DNA of 64,000 bases from Methylobacterium oryzae (GCF_021398735.1 NZ_CP090349.1:1618501-1682500); one strand, 5' to 3'. Shown: positions 43,541-55,421, counted from the first letter of the stretch. The notes: a model not told the origin generated them from the sequence alone. A program made the numbers and translations.

Positions 43541-44155
43541 ATGCCCAACGTCCTCGTCATCGACAACTACGATTCCTTCACGTGGAATCTCGTGCACCTG
43601 ATCGGGTCGCTCTGCGGCGCGGTCGAGGTCGCGCGCAACGACGCGCTCACGATCGCCGACATCCGCGCCAAGGCGCCCGACGCGATCGTGCTGTCGCCGG
43701 GGCCGTGCACGCCCACGGAGGCGGGGATCTGCCTCGACGTGGTCCGCGACCTGTCCGAGGAGATCCCGATCTTCGGCGTGTGCCTCGGCCTCCAGGCGAT
43801 CGGCCAGGCCTTCGGCGGCGACGTCGTGCGCGCGCCGCTGCCGCTCCACGGCAAGGTTTCGACCATCCGGCACGGCGCGCGCGGCCTGTTCCGCGGCCTG
43901 AACGACAGTTTCGAGGCGACGCGCTACCACTCCCTGGTGGTCGACCGCGCGACCTGTCCGACGGCCCTGCGGGTCACCGCCGAGGCCGACGGCCTGATCA
44001 TGGGCCTGGAGCACGCCGACCGGCCGCTCCACGGCGTCCAGTTCCATCCCGAGAGCATCCGGTCGCAGCACGGCACGGAGATCGTGAAGAACTTTCTCGA
44101 TCTCGCCGCCGCCTGGAACACGGCGCGTGACAGGACGCGTGCCGACGTGCATTGA
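43541..44155 (+). CDS. trpG: Anthranilate synthase component II (glutamine amidotransferase)
   Basis: The protein of 204 aa (211 from the ATG at 43520) has VLVIDNYDSFTWNLVHL, the nucleophile in FGVCLGLQAIGQAFGG, and the His/Glu pair in GVQFHPESI. It supplies ammonia to TrpE. The later ATG is chosen because the family begins with (M)xNVLVIDNYDS; neither start has a strong ribosome site. It may also serve as PabA. Confidence 0.95.
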   Translation: MPNVLVIDNYDSFTWNLVHLIGSLCGAVEVARNDALTIADIRAKAPDAIVLSPGPCTPTEAGICLDVVRDLSEEIPIFGVCLGLQAIGQAFGGDVVRAPLPLHGKVSTIRHGARGLFRGLNDSFEATRYHSLVVDRATCPTALRVTAEADGLIMGLEHADRPLHGVQFHPESIRSQHGTEIVKNFLDLAAAWNTARDRTRADVH

Positions 44156-44189
44156 CGCCGGGGGCCGGGGCGGCCCTCCGTAAGAACCC

Positions 44190-45227
44190 ATGGACAGCTT
44201 CAGACCCCATCTCGCGAAGGTCGCCGGGGGCCTCGCCCTCGACCGCGCCGAGGCCCGCGCCGCCTTCGACGACCTGCTGTCGGGCGAGGTCACGCCGGTC
44301 CAGGCCGGCGCCTTCCTGACCGCCCTCAAGGTGCGCGGCGAGACCGTCGAGGAGATCGTCGGCGCCGCCGAGGCCATGCGGGCGCGCATGACCCGCGTCG
44401 CGGCGCCCGCGAACGCCGTCGACGTCGTCGGCACCGGCGGCGACCATTCCGGCAGCGTCAACGTCTCCACTCTGGCGGCGATCGTCGTGGCCGCCTGCGG
44501 CGTGCCGGTGGCCAAGCACGGGAACCGGGCGGCGACCTCGCGCTCCGGCGCCGCCGACGTGCTCGCGGCCCTGGGCGTGCGGCTCGGGCTCGACCCCGCC
44601 GCGCAGGCCCGCTGCCTCGCCGAGGCGGGCCTCTGCTTCCTGTTCGCGCAGGCCCACCACCCGGCCATGCGCCACGTCGCGGCGGTCCGGTCCGAACTGC
44701 CCGTGCGGACGATCTTCAACCTGCTGGGGCCGCTGAGCAACCCGGCCGGCGTCGGCTATCAGCTCTTCGGCGTCGCCCAGGAGGCCCTCGCGGAGCCGCT
44801 GACGCGGGTCCTGGCCGAGCTCGGCAGCCGCCGGGTCTGGACCGTCCACGGGTCCGACGGGCTCGACGAGATCACCGTCACGGGCCCGACGCGGGTGGTC
44901 GCCCTCGACGAGGGGCGGCTGTCCCACTTCACCATCGACCCGCGCGACCTCGGTCTGGCGCTGCGCGCGCCCGAGGAGCTGCGCGGCGGCGACCCGGCCG
45001 ACAACGCGCGGTCCCTGGAGGCCGTGCTGGCGGGTGCGCGGAACGCCTACCGGGACATCGCGGTCCTCAACGCGGGGGCGGCGCTCGTGGTCGCGGGGGC
45101 CGCGCAGGCCCTGGCGGACGGCGTCGCGCAGGCGCAGGATGCCGTCGATTCCGGGGCCGCCCGGGCGACGCTCGCCCGCCTCGTCCGGGCCTCGAACGAC
45201 CACTCCAACGGGCAGGAGGGCCGATGA
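44190..45227 (+). CDS. trpD: Anthranilate phosphoribosyltransferase
   Basis: The 345-aa protein has [21 protein letters not shown] (PRPP-binding glycine-rich loop), [19 protein letters not shown] and ARLGL-type helices, with [12 protein letters not shown]. It makes phosphoribosyl-anthranilate. Its stop overlaps trpC (ATGA), supporting a trpGDC-moaC-moeA operon. Confidence 0.96.
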   Translation: MDSFRPHLAKVAGGLALDRAEARAAFDDLLSGEVTPVQAGAFLTALKVRGETVEEIVGAAEAMRARMTRVAAPANAVDVVGTGGDHSGSVNVSTLAAIVVAACGVPVAKHGNRAATSRSGAADVLAALGVRLGLDPAAQARCLAEAGLCFLFAQAHHPAMRHVAAVRSELPVRTIFNLLGPLSNPAGVGYQLFGVAQEALAEPLTRVLAELGSRRVWTVHGSDGLDEITVTGPTRVVALDEGRLSHFTIDPRDLGLALRAPEELRGGDPADNARSLEAVLAGARNAYRDIAVLNAGAALVVAGAAQALADGVAQAQDAVDSGAARATLARLVRASNDHSNGQEGR

Positions 45228-46111
45228 GCTCGCTGACGCACGAGGCGACCCCGGAGACCGGCGCCGGGACGCCGACCGAGCGGCCGAACGTCCTCGCCCG
45301 CATCGAGGCCTACAAGCGCCGCGAGATCGCCGAGGCGAAGCTGCGGGTGCCGCTCGCCAAGCTGGAGCGGAAGGTCGCGCAGGCGGAGCCGGTGCGCGGC
45401 TTCGCGGCGGCGATCCGGAGCCATCTCGGCGCGGACCGCCCGGCGCTCATCGCCGAGGTGAAGAAGGCCTCGCCCTCGAAGGGCCTGATCCGCGCCGATT
45501 TCGACCCGGCAAGCCTCGCCGCCGCCTACGAGGCCGGCGGCGCCACCTGCCTGTCGGTGCTGACCGACGAGCCCTCGTTCCAGGGGCGGCCGGAGTACCT
45601 GACGGCGGCGCGCGCCGCCTGCGCGTTGCCCGTCCTGCGCAAGGATTTCCTGTTCGAGCCCTATCAGGTCTACGAGGCCCGGGCCTGGGGTGCCGACTGC
45701 ATCCTGGTCATCATGGCCTGCCTCGACGACGACGAGGCCGTCGCCCTGGTCGAGACGGCGCACCTCCTCGGGATGGACGTCCTGGTCGAGGTGCACGACG
45801 AGGCCGAGCTGGCGCGGGCCATCCCCCTCGGCACGGCGCTGATCGGCATCAACAACCGCAATCTCAAGACCTTCGAGGTCTCGTTCGAGACCGCGATCCG
45901 ACTGGCGCCGGGGATCCCGGCGGACCGGATCGCCGTGGCCGAGAGCGGGATCGGCGACCACGCCGACGTGGTCCGGCTGCGGGACAACGGCCTCGGCGTG
46001 GTGCTGGTCGGCGAGAGCCTGATGCGGCAGCCGGACGTCGCGGAGGCGGCCCACGCCCTGCTGTTCGGCGCCGCGGAGGCCAAGGGCGGCAAGCCGCGGA
46101 AGAAGGCGTAA
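45224..46111 (+). CDS. trpC: Indole-3-glycerol-phosphate synthase
   Basis: The 295-aa TIM-barrel protein has [55 protein letters not shown] and [14 protein letters not shown], the TrpC signatures. It is a single-function protein, not fused to TrpF. A 20-residue N-terminal extension before [13 protein letters not shown] is not conserved, but ATG at 45224 overlaps the trpD stop and fits coupling. Confidence 0.96.
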   Translation: MSSLTHEATPETGAGTPTERPNVLARIEAYKRREIAEAKLRVPLAKLERKVAQAEPVRGFAAAIRSHLGADRPALIAEVKKASPSKGLIRADFDPASLAAAYEAGGATCLSVLTDEPSFQGRPEYLTAARAACALPVLRKDFLFEPYQVYEARAWGADCILVIMACLDDDEAVALVETAHLLGMDVLVEVHDEAELARAIPLGTALIGINNRNLKTFEVSFETAIRLAPGIPADRIAVAESGIGDHADVVRLRDNGLGVVLVGESLMRQPDVAEAAHALLFGAAEAKGGKPRKKA

Positions 46112-46114
46112 GGC

Positions 46115-46606
46115 ATGCGGCCGGGCTCGACGCTGACCCATCTCGACACCAGCGGCGCGGCCAACATGGTCGACGTCACCGACAAGCCCGCCACCGACCG
46201 GACGGCCCGGGCGGAAGGCCAGATCGTGATGAAGCCGGAGACCCTGGCCCTGATCCGCGAGGGCGACGCCAAGAAGGGCGACGTGATCGGCACGGCCCGG
46301 CTCGCCGGCATCATGGCGGCCAAGCGCACCCACGAGCTGATCCCGCTCTGCCACCCGCTGCTGCTGTCGAAGGTGCGGGTCGAGTGCGAGCCCGACGACG
46401 CGCTCCCGGGCCTGCGCATCGCCGCCGAGGTCCGGGTCCAGGGCCCGACCGGCGTCGAGATGGAGGCGCTGACCGCCGTCTCGGTGGCCTGCCTGACGGT
46501 CTACGACATGGTGAAGGCGGTCGATCGCGGCATGCGGATCGAGGGGATCCGGCTGACCGCCAAGGACGGGGGCCGCTCGGGCACCTACCGGGCCCCGGCG
46601 GAATGA
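46115..46606 (+). CDS. moaC: Cyclic pyranopterin monophosphate synthase MoaC
   Basis: The 163-aa protein has [43 protein letters not shown] (catalytic region) and [28 protein letters not shown]. It makes cPMP for molybdenum cofactor with MoaA. It starts 3 bp after trpC and overlaps moeA by 4 nt. MoaA and other moa genes are not in the window. Confidence 0.96.
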   Translation: MRPGSTLTHLDTSGAANMVDVTDKPATDRTARAEGQIVMKPETLALIREGDAKKGDVIGTARLAGIMAAKRTHELIPLCHPLLLSKVRVECEPDDALPGLRIAAEVRVQGPTGVEMEALTAVSVACLTVYDMVKAVDRGMRIEGIRLTAKDGGRSGTYRAPAE

Positions 46607-47832
46607 GCGGCCTGATCCCGGTCGCCGAGGCGCTGGCGCGGGTGCTCGCGAGCGTCACCGCGCCGGTCGAGCCGGAGACCGTCCCGCTGGCGCAGGCCTG
46701 CGGCCGGACGCTCGCCGCGGACGTCGTCGCCTCACGGACCCAGCCGCCGTTCCCGGCCTCCGCCATGGACGGCTACGCCGTGCGCGGCGCCGACGCCGGG
46801 GAGGTCGGGGCGATCCTGCGGCTGATCGGCGCCAGCGCGGCCGGTCACGGCTTCTCCGGCCGCATCGGCCCGGGCGAGGCGGTCCGGATCTTCACCGGGG
46901 CGCCGGTGCCGGAGGGCGCGGACGCGATCCTGATCCAGGAGAACGCCGCCGCCGAGGCGGGCGCGGTGCGCGTCCTGGAGCCCGTGGAGCCGGCGCGGTT
47001 CATCCGCCGGGCCGGCCTCGACTTCACCGCCGGCGAGACCCTGATCCCGGCCGGCATGAGCCTCGATGCGCGGCGGCTGGCGCTTGCCGCGGCGGCCGGT
47101 CACCCGCGCCTCCCGGTCCGCCGCCGGCCGCGCGTCGCGATCCTCGCCACCGGTGACGAGCTGGTGGAGGCGGGCGCGACGCCCGGCTGGGACCAGATCG
47201 TCGCCTCCAACAGCCTCGCGCTCGGTGCCCTCGCCGCCGAGGCGGGCGCCGACATCGTCGATCTCGGCATCGCGGGGGACGACCACGACGCCCTGGCGGA
47301 CGCGTTCCGTCGCGCCCGCGCGGCGCGCGCCGACCTGCTGATCACCCTCGGAGGCGCCTCCGTCGGCGACCACGATCTGGTTCAGGCCGCGCTCGCCAAG
47401 GAGGGGTTGGAGCTCGGCTTCTGGCGGGTCGCCCTCCGGCCGGGCAAGCCGCTGATGCACGGCCGCCTCGGCGACATGCTGGTCATCGGGCTGCCGGGCA
47501 ACCCGGTCTCGTCCATCGTGTGCGGGCTCCTGTTCGTGGTGCCCGCCATCCGCGCGCTCCAGGGTGATCCGCGGGCCGGTGCCGACCGGAGCGAGCCGGC
47601 GACGCTCGGCCGCGACATGCCGGAGAATGACGGCCGGGCCGACTACATGCGGGCGAGCCTCGCCCTCGAGCCCGACCGTCTACCGGTCGCGACCGCCGAG
47701 CGGCGTCAGGACTCGTCGATGCTCGCCGTCCTCGGACGGTCCGAAGCCCTGCTGATCCGCGCCCCGCACGCGCCGGCCGCGCGCGCCGGCGATCCCTGCC
47801 GGATCATCCGCCTCGATCGGCGCCTGCTCTGA
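46603..47832 (+). CDS. moeA: Molybdopterin molybdotransferase MoeA
   Basis: The 409-aa protein has [57 protein letters not shown] and [17 protein letters not shown], then [26 protein letters not shown], all MoeA motifs. It inserts molybdenum into adenylylated molybdopterin. ATG at 46603 overlaps the moaC stop (ATGA). In some relatives lexA follows moeA; here a convergent membrane-protein gene does. Confidence 0.96.
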   Translation: MSGLIPVAEALARVLASVTAPVEPETVPLAQACGRTLAADVVASRTQPPFPASAMDGYAVRGADAGEVGAILRLIGASAAGHGFSGRIGPGEAVRIFTGAPVPEGADAILIQENAAAEAGAVRVLEPVEPARFIRRAGLDFTAGETLIPAGMSLDARRLALAAAAGHPRLPVRRRPRVAILATGDELVEAGATPGWDQIVASNSLALGALAAEAGADIVDLGIAGDDHDALADAFRRARAARADLLITLGGASVGDHDLVQAALAKEGLELGFWRVALRPGKPLMHGRLGDMLVIGLPGNPVSSIVCGLLFVVPAIRALQGDPRAGADRSEPATLGRDMPENDGRADYMRASLALEPDRLPVATAERRQDSSMLAVLGRSEALLIRAPHAPAARAGDPCRIIRLDRRLL

Positions 47833-47835
47833 TCG

Positions 47836-49620
47836 TCAGGGCGCGACGCGCCAGACCTTGAGGGGACCGGGCACGTCCAGCGGCACGAGGCGCGCGCTCC
47901 CGGCCGTGCCCGCGGCGAGCCGCGTGGCGAACGCCGTCTCCGCCTGAAGGTCCTCGGCCGGCCGGGCCGGGCAGGCGACGAGGTAGCGGACGTCGAACGC
48001 CGTCAGCACCCGGTCGAGGTCGGCCTCGGTGCCGCCCAGCCCCTCGATCGCCGCCGTGAGGCCGGGAATGGCCCGGTGATAGGGCGCGGCGACGATGCTG
48101 TGCGGGGTGCGGAGGAGGATCGACGGCCCCATGAAGATCGGGGCGAGCACGGTGCCTTCCGGCAGGTGCGCCAGGGGGCGGACCGCGGTGTCGCCGAGGC
48201 AGGCATTGGTCTCGGCCGCGTCGGGCGCGGTGCGCAGGCCGGGCGCGAGGGTCTCCGCCAGGAGCGCCGGGATCATCCAGAGGCTGCTGACCATCGCGGC
48301 GCCGAGGAGCGCGACGGGCCAGCGCCGCGCCCCGGCCGGCAGGGCTGCCCGTGCCAGCGCGCGGTCGAGGACCACGCCCGCCACCAGCGGCACGAAGCCG
48401 GAGACGATGTAGAGTCCGCGGAACTGCGCGACGCCGAGGATCAGCCCCGGCCACAGGAACAGCGCGACCACCGACCAGGCCCGGCGTTCGGGGCCGCGCC
48501 ACGCCATCCCGGCGGCCGTGAGGCTCGCGAGGATCACGACCGGGTAGAAGACCAGCGCCTCCCACTGGCCGCGGGCCACGAACTTCGCCAGCGGCGCCAT
48601 CTCGTTGACCGTGAGCAGCCAGTGGATCCGCACCAGCGGCGGCATGTCGGGGAACGGGCCGCCGAGGCAGGACGGGAAGGCGGCGGCGAACCCGGCCAGC
48701 AGGACGCTGCCCGCGAGGCCCGCCAGGGCGAGGCGCGCCGGGACCGTCGCGAGGCGCTCGCCCGCGGCGGCGGCGATCGCGGCGAGGGCGAGGCCGCCCA
48801 GGGTGAGCCAGAGCCAGGGTGGCGAGAGCGCGTCGCAGTGGGAGACACCCCAGAGCGAGGGGGCCGTCTGGACGGCGAACAGCGCGGGGGCGGCGAGGCC
48901 GAGACCCAGGCCGAAGCCCGCGAGCGACGCCAGCGCGGGCCGTCCGCGCAGGCACCAGTCGCCCGTGAGGAAGAGGGCCGCCAGCGCGACGAAGGGCAGG
49001 CCCTCGAGCCCGATCGCCAGCGACACGGCCGCCAGGATCCCGCCGATCAGGCCGGGTCGCAGGCCGCCGCGGATCATGCAGAAGGCGAGACCGAGGATCG
49101 AGAGAATCTGCAGATTGTGGTGGTCCACCCGCCCCGCCTGGAACTGGATCGTCACACCGAAGGTCTGCGTGGCCGCGATCAGGGCCAGGAGCGCGGCACG
49201 GCTGCCGAAGCTGTGCCGGACGCCGCGATACAGGAGCCAGCCGTAGAGCCCGAAGAGCAGCACGGGCCAGAGTGCCGCCGTCAGGCCCTCGGCGAGCGCG
49301 GAGCCCGTCAGGGGCGTGAGCGCCAGGATCAGGCCGGCGATCGGCGCGTCGACGAGGCGCGACCAGTGGCTCGGCACGCCGCCCGGGGGCAGGAATCGGT
49401 ACTGGACGTTGTCGTACCAGCCCTGGCCGGCCAGCAGGTCGCGGACTTCCACGAGGCGCATCGCGTCGTCGGTATCCGGGACGCGCAGGTGCTGGACGGT
49501 TTCCCAAACCGCGTGGGGCGCGTTCATCGTCGCGATGCACAGGGCGGCGAGGATCCACAGCAGCGTGCGGGCCTCGATCCGCCCGCGCGGTCGGGAGAGG
49601 GGTAGCGCCGGAGCCGGCAT
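47836..49620 (-). CDS. Polytopic GT-C-like membrane protein
   Basis: The 594-aa protein has about a dozen hydrophobic segments. The first periplasmic loop carries an acidic motif ([23 protein letters not shown], residues about 48-70). A later motif, QAGRVDHHNLQ (about 161-171), recalls the catalytic DD and DHH elements of GT-C enzymes such as STT3/PglB/AglB. The large C-terminal periplasmic part (about 470-594) contains VLAPIFMGPSILLRTPHSIVAAPYHR. Membrane glycosyltransferase activity with a lipid-linked donor is inferred from these motifs only. The ATG at 49618-49620 is used; one 15 codons upstream is possible. It is convergent with moeA. Confidence 0.7.
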   Translation of the reverse strand: MPAPALPLSRPRGRIEARTLLWILAALCIATMNAPHAVWETVQHLRVPDTDDAMRLVEVRDLLAGQGWYDNVQYRFLPPGGVPSHWSRLVDAPIAGLILALTPLTGSALAEGLTAALWPVLLFGLYGWLLYRGVRHSFGSRAALLALIAATQTFGVTIQFQAGRVDHHNLQILSILGLAFCMIRGGLRPGLIGGILAAVSLAIGLEGLPFVALAALFLTGDWCLRGRPALASLAGFGLGLGLAAPALFAVQTAPSLWGVSHCDALSPPWLWLTLGGLALAAIAAAAGERLATVPARLALAGLAGSVLLAGFAAAFPSCLGGPFPDMPPLVRIHWLLTVNEMAPLAKFVARGQWEALVFYPVVILASLTAAGMAWRGPERRAWSVVALFLWPGLILGVAQFRGLYIVSGFVPLVAGVVLDRALARAALPAGARRWPVALLGAAMVSSLWMIPALLAETLAPGLRTAPDAAETNACLGDTAVRPLAHLPEGTVLAPIFMGPSILLRTPHSIVAAPYHRAIPGLTAAIEGLGGTEADLDRVLTAFDVRYLVACPARPAEDLQAETAFATRLAAGTAGSARLVPLDVPGPLKVWRVAP

Positions 49621-49828
49621 GTTTGGTGGATCACCCGGGCGGGCGGTCGATGCCCTCGCCGGCATGCTCGCGCGGTTCCGCTTAACGCGCGGTCAAAGGG
49701 CACCGGACGCGCGGCCCGGCCGTCGATCCGGCCCCGCGGCGCCAGCGATTCCTTAACCACGACCGGGCATCCTGGCGACCGGTCGGCGTCCTGCGCGTCG
49801 CGCGCCGCACCAATCGCCGGAGCATGGG

Positions 49829-51331
49829 ATGAGCCACCACACCGAGACGCTGGTGATCGGCGCCGGGCCTGCGGGTCTGACTGCCGCCTACCTGCTGTCG
49901 AAGAAGGGCCGCTCCGTCACCGTCCTGGAGCGGGATCCGGCGCAGGTCGGCGGGATCTCGCGCACCGTCTCGCACAACGGCTACCTGTTCGACATCGGCG
50001 GCCACCGGTTCTTCTCGAAGTCCCAGGCCGTGGTCGATCTCTGGGACGAGATCCTCCCCGACGACTTCATCGAGCGCCCGCGCCTGTCGCGGATCTACTA
50101 TCGCGGGCGCTACTACGCCTACCCGCTGAAGGCCTTCGAGGCTCTGCGCAACCTCGGGATCCTCACCAGCGCGGCCTGCGTCGCCTCTTACCTCTACGCC
50201 CGCCTGCGGCCGGTGGCGGAGCCCAAGACCTTCCACGCCTGGGTCCGCAACCAGTTCGGCGAGCGCCTGTTCTCGATCTTCTTCAAGACCTACACCGAGA
50301 AGGTGTGGGGCATGTCGTGCGACGCGATCTCGGCCGACTGGGCGGCGCAGCGCATCAAGGGGCTCGACCTCGGCGCGGCGATCCGCGACGGCATCAAGCG
50401 GTCGCTGGGCCTGCGCAAGGCGCCGAAGGCCGGCGGCCCCGTCATCAAGACTCTGATCGAGTCGTTCCGCTATCCCCGCCGCGGCCCCGGCATGATGTGG
50501 GAGGCGGCAGCCGCCAAGATCCGCGCCCAGGGCGGGCAGCTGAAGCTCGACCGCGGCGTCGACTCCCTCAGCTACGATGCCGGAACCGGCATCTGGACGG
50601 TGGCGGCCCGCCGCTCGGACGGCAGCCGCGAGACCTTCACGGCCCGCAACGTCGTCTCGTCCGCGCCGGTCCGCGAGCTCGTCGACGCCATCCGCCCGCG
50701 GCCGCTCAGCACCTTCAACGCCCGGGCGCTGAAGTACCGCGACTTCCTGACGGTGGCGCTCATCGCCAAGTCGGACAAGAACTTCCCGGACAACTGGATC
50801 TACATCCACGACCCGTCGGTGAAGGTCGGCCGGGTGCAGAATTTCCGCTCCTGGTCGCCCGAGATGGTGCCGGACGCGGACCACACCTGCTTGGGCCTGG
50901 AGTATTTCTGCTTCGAGGGCGACGGCCTCTGGAACGCCGACGATTCGGAGCTGGTGGAGCTCGCCAAGCGCGAGATCGGTCAGATCGGCCTGATCGACCC
51001 GGCCGACGTCGTCGATGCCTGCGTGGTCCGCCAGCCGAAGGCCTACCCGGTCTACGACGAGGAGTATGCCGGCCACGTCGTCACCGTGCGGCGGGAGCTG
51101 GAGCGGGATTTCCCGAGCCTGCACCTCGTGGGCCGCAACGGCATGCACAAGTACAACAATCAGGACCACGCGATGATGACCGCGATGCTGACCGTGGAGA
51201 ACATCCTCTGCGGCCGGCGTCGGCACGACGTCTGGCGGGTGAACGAGGACGCCGAGTACACCGAGTCCGGCGTGTCCGGGGCCGACGTCGCCCTGGGCAG
51301 CGAGCGCCTCGTGCCGCGCAAGGTGGCCTGA
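49829..51331 (+). CDS. FAD-dependent amine-oxidase-like oxidoreductase
   Basis: The 500-aa protein starts ETLVIGAGPAGLTAAYLLSKKGRSVTVLERD, a classical GxGxxG FAD-binding fold. It continues with GYLFDIGGHRFFSKSQAV, typical of the protoporphyrinogen-oxidase/UDP-galactopyranose-mutase-like superfamily, and ends near LVGRNGMHKYNNQDHAMMTAMLTVENI. Close relatives occur in polysaccharide clusters; the substrate is unknown. There is no signal peptide. About 200 bp lie between the divergent GT-C-like gene and this start, with no recognised element. Confidence 0.8.
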   Translation: MSHHTETLVIGAGPAGLTAAYLLSKKGRSVTVLERDPAQVGGISRTVSHNGYLFDIGGHRFFSKSQAVVDLWDEILPDDFIERPRLSRIYYRGRYYAYPLKAFEALRNLGILTSAACVASYLYARLRPVAEPKTFHAWVRNQFGERLFSIFFKTYTEKVWGMSCDAISADWAAQRIKGLDLGAAIRDGIKRSLGLRKAPKAGGPVIKTLIESFRYPRRGPGMMWEAAAAKIRAQGGQLKLDRGVDSLSYDAGTGIWTVAARRSDGSRETFTARNVVSSAPVRELVDAIRPRPLSTFNARALKYRDFLTVALIAKSDKNFPDNWIYIHDPSVKVGRVQNFRSWSPEMVPDADHTCLGLEYFCFEGDGLWNADDSELVELAKREIGQIGLIDPADVVDACVVRQPKAYPVYDEEYAGHVVTVRRELERDFPSLHLVGRNGMHKYNNQDHAMMTAMLTVENILCGRRRHDVWRVNEDAEYTESGVSGADVALGSERLVPRKVA

Positions 51332-51353
51332 GGCCAGTTCCGGTCGGCCTCCC

Positions 51354-51443
51354 GTCTTTGCGAGCGAAGCGAAGCAATCCAGGGCGGCGCTGAGCGCCTC
51401 GAAGTCGCGCTGCCCTGGGTCGCTTCGCTTCGCTCGCGATGAC
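51354..51443. repeat. REP-like palindromic repeat, copy 1
   Basis: Two imperfect inverted arms, GTCTTTGCGAGCGAAGCG... (51354-51385) and its complement ...GCTTCGCTCGCGATGAC (51412-51443), flank a short variable centre. The core GCGAGCG-A-GCGAAGCAA-CCAGG is the interspersed palindrome common in Methylobacterium and other Rhizobiales intergenic spaces. Copy 2 lies at 53361-53448 in the opposite orientation. Confidence 0.8.
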
Positions 51444-51599
51444 GGAGGGTGCGACCCCACTGAGGTGACGATCGGAAACCCCGCGGACAGCGACAGGGCT
51501 CCTGCCGCGTCACCGGCGCGGCTTGCCGGTCTCTGCGGCGCCCCTATCGTTCCTTCCCGGTAATGCCCTGGTCCAAGGGCCGCCGGGAGGATTCTATCG

Positions 51600-52883
51600 A
51601 TGCGATCTCTGCTTCTCGCCGCGCTCTTCGCGGGCGTGGCCATGCCGGCGGCGGTGCTCCCCGCCCTGGCGCAGGGTGCGGCCCCTGCCGAGACCAAGGC
51701 CAAGACCGACGACCTCGAGAAGCTCCAGGGCTTCCACAGCACCGACACCCAGGCCGCCGCGGAGATCCCGCAGACCGGCCGCCGCCCCGACGCGATCCGC
51801 AAGAACCTGTCGAAGATCAAGCTGCCGGACGGCTTCAAGATCGACCTGTACGCGGTGGTGCCGGACGCCCGCGCCATCGCGGTCGGTCCCAATGCCGGGG
51901 TGCTTTTCGTCGGCACGCGCAAGAGCAAGATCTACACGGTCACCGACCGCGACAAGGACCGGGTCGCCGACGAGGTCCGCCCCTTCGCGCCGGGCATCAC
52001 GTTCAAGATCCCGAACGGCGTCTGCTTCTCGAAGGACGGCGTGCTCACCGTGGTCGAGCAGAACCGCGTCCTGGCCTTCCCGGCCGCCGAGTTCTTCTAC
52101 GAGAACCCGGACGTCGCCGCCGGCGTGCTGGTCAAGCAGGGACAGCTGATCCCGGCCTCCGAGGAGAGCTTCAACCACACGGCCCGCGTCTGCCGGGTCG
52201 GTCCGGACGGCAAGACCTACATCGCGCTCGGCCAGCCCTACAACGTGCCGCCCGCCGAGAAGGCGGACCTCTACAAGAAGACTGGCATCGGCGGCATCAT
52301 CCGCATCGACGCCGACGGCAAGAACCGCGAGGTCTACGCGACCGGCATCCGCAACTCCGTCGGGATGGATTTCAATACCGACAAGTCGCTGTGGTTCACC
52401 GACAACCAGGTCGACGGCATGGGCGACGACAAGCCGCCGGGCGAACTGAACCGCTCCACCAAGGCGGGCGAGAATTTCGGCTTCCCGTGGTTCGGTGGCG
52501 GCTCGGTCCGCACGGTCGAGTACAAGGACCAGACCCCGCCGGCCGACGCCGTCGCCCCGCAGGCCGAGCTGCCGCCGCACGCGGCCGATCTCGGCATGAC
52601 CTTCTACAACGGCAAGCAGTTCCCGGCCGCCTACAAGGGCGGGATCTTCATCGCCGAGCACGGCTCGTGGAACCGCACCGAGCCGGTGGGCGCCCGGGTG
52701 ATGTTCGCCAAGCTCGGGGCCGACGGGAAGGTCGAGTCGGTCAAGCCGTTCGCGGAAGGGTGGCTCACCGGCGACGGCGAGTATCTCGGCCGCCCGGTGG
52801 ACGTCGCGGTGATGCTCGACGGCTCGCTGCTGGTCTCGGACGATTCCGCCGGGGCGATCTACCGGATCTCCTACGAGAAGTAG
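51600..52883 (+). CDS. Periplasmic PQQ-dependent sugar (sorbosone/aldose) dehydrogenase-like protein
   Basis: The 427-aa protein has a signal peptide (MRSLLLAALFAGVAMPAAVLPALAQ) and a six-bladed propeller of the soluble glucose/sorbosone dehydrogenase family: AVGPNAGVLFVGTRKSKIY, PNGVCFSKDGVLTVVEQNRVL, TGIRNSVGMDFN, DKSLWFTDNQVDGMGDD and FIAEHGSWNRTEPVGARV. It probably oxidises a sugar or aldehyde in the periplasm with PQQ, passing electrons to the cytochrome c encoded next. The substrate is not predictable. Confidence 0.85.
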   Translation: MRSLLLAALFAGVAMPAAVLPALAQGAAPAETKAKTDDLEKLQGFHSTDTQAAAEIPQTGRRPDAIRKNLSKIKLPDGFKIDLYAVVPDARAIAVGPNAGVLFVGTRKSKIYTVTDRDKDRVADEVRPFAPGITFKIPNGVCFSKDGVLTVVEQNRVLAFPAAEFFYENPDVAAGVLVKQGQLIPASEESFNHTARVCRVGPDGKTYIALGQPYNVPPAEKADLYKKTGIGGIIRIDADGKNREVYATGIRNSVGMDFNTDKSLWFTDNQVDGMGDDKPPGELNRSTKAGENFGFPWFGGGSVRTVEYKDQTPPADAVAPQAELPPHAADLGMTFYNGKQFPAAYKGGIFIAEHGSWNRTEPVGARVMFAKLGADGKVESVKPFAEGWLTGDGEYLGRPVDVAVMLDGSLLVSDDSAGAIYRISYEK

Positions 52884-52892
52884 TCTTTTGTG

Positions 52893-52925
52893 ACCTGGCG
52901 CCTCTCCGCTCGTGAGGCGCCAGGT
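52893..52925. terminator. Hairpin after the dehydrogenase gene
   Basis: ACCTGGCGCCTC (52893-52904) and GAGGCGCCAGGT (52914-52925) form a perfect 12-bp stem with a 9-nt loop, starting 9 bp after the stop codon. It is followed by no long T-run. Probably a terminator or 3' end stabiliser. Confidence 0.65.
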
Positions 52926-52940
52926 CGCGGAAAGCCGCAA

Positions 52941-52972
52941 CGCGCCCTCTCTGACGTGCGGGAGAGGGCGCG
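52941..52972. repeat. Second inverted repeat between dehydrogenase and cytochrome genes
   Basis: CGCGCCCTCTC (52941-52951) and GAGAGGGCGCG (52962-52972) are perfect complements with a 10-nt loop. The CCCTCTC..GTGCGGGAGAGGG type is a common dispersed hairpin in this group. It may act as a second terminator or as an mRNA element before the cytochrome gene. Confidence 0.6.
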
Positions 52973-53031
52973 CGTCCCGTTCCGACGCGAGCGGACAAGT
53001 CTTCACTGATCTCAGAGTTCGAGCCCGCCCG

Positions 53032-53349
53032 ATGATCCGCCCGCTTCTCCTCCTCGCCGCCACCCTCGTCCCGCTCTCGGCGCAGGCCGGCGACGCGGCC
53101 GCAGGCAAGAAGCGCGCGACCGCTTGCCAGACCTGCCACGGCATGGACGGGCTCTCGAAGCTGCCGGAGGCGCCGAACCTCGCCGGGCAGGTCGAGCCCT
53201 ACCTCGTGAAAGCGCTCACCGAGTACCGCGACGGCAAGCGGCAGAACGAGATCATGAACGTGGTCGCGAAGGAGCTGTCGGACGCCGACATCGCCAATCT
53301 GGCGGCGTACTACGCGGGCATCCAGATCGACGTGCTGCCGCCGGGGTAA
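53032..53349 (+). CDS. Periplasmic class I cytochrome c
   Basis: The 105-aa protein has a signal peptide (MIRPLLLLAATLVPLSAQA), a single heme motif CQTCH (about residues 32-36), the segment LPEAPNLAGQVEPYLVKALTEYRDGKR (includes the PNLAGQ turn) and a late Met (NEIMNVV) that is a candidate sixth heme ligand. It follows the PQQ-type dehydrogenase and is likely its electron acceptor. The signal peptide sets the start at 53032, although the frame is open upstream. Confidence 0.88.
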   Translation: MIRPLLLLAATLVPLSAQAGDAAAGKKRATACQTCHGMDGLSKLPEAPNLAGQVEPYLVKALTEYRDGKRQNEIMNVVAKELSDADIANLAAYYAGIQIDVLPPG

Positions 53350-53360
53350 GCGGCACCACC

Positions 53361-53448
53361 GTCATTGCGAGCGCAGCGAAACAACCCAGGGCGGCGGGCC
53401 ATTGACGAGCGTCGCGCACCTGGTTTGCTTCGCTCCGCTCGCAAAGAC
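53361..53448. repeat. REP-like palindromic repeat, copy 2
   Basis: The arms GTCATTGCGAGCGCAGCG... (53361-53390) and ...CTTCGCTCCGCTCGCAAAGAC (53419-53448) match the copy at 51354-51443, but arm by arm they are reversed: the GTCTTTGC arm is on the right here and on the left there. The copy lies between the cytochrome c and lepA 3' ends. Confidence 0.8.
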
Positions 53449-53456
53449 ACGGTGGA

Positions 53457-55259
<1,803 letters not shown>

Positions 55260-55421
55260 CGGCATTCCGTTCGGGCGCGCGCCGGCGCGCACCGTCTGAC
55301 GTCAGGACGTGTTCGGATGGAGCGGCTCCCGCGCGAGATAGCAGCGCGGCGGGAAGGCGCCAAGCGCGGCCTGAGCGCCCGGGGGGAGAGCGGGCCCGGT
55401 CGGTGATCGCACGCAAGCGAA

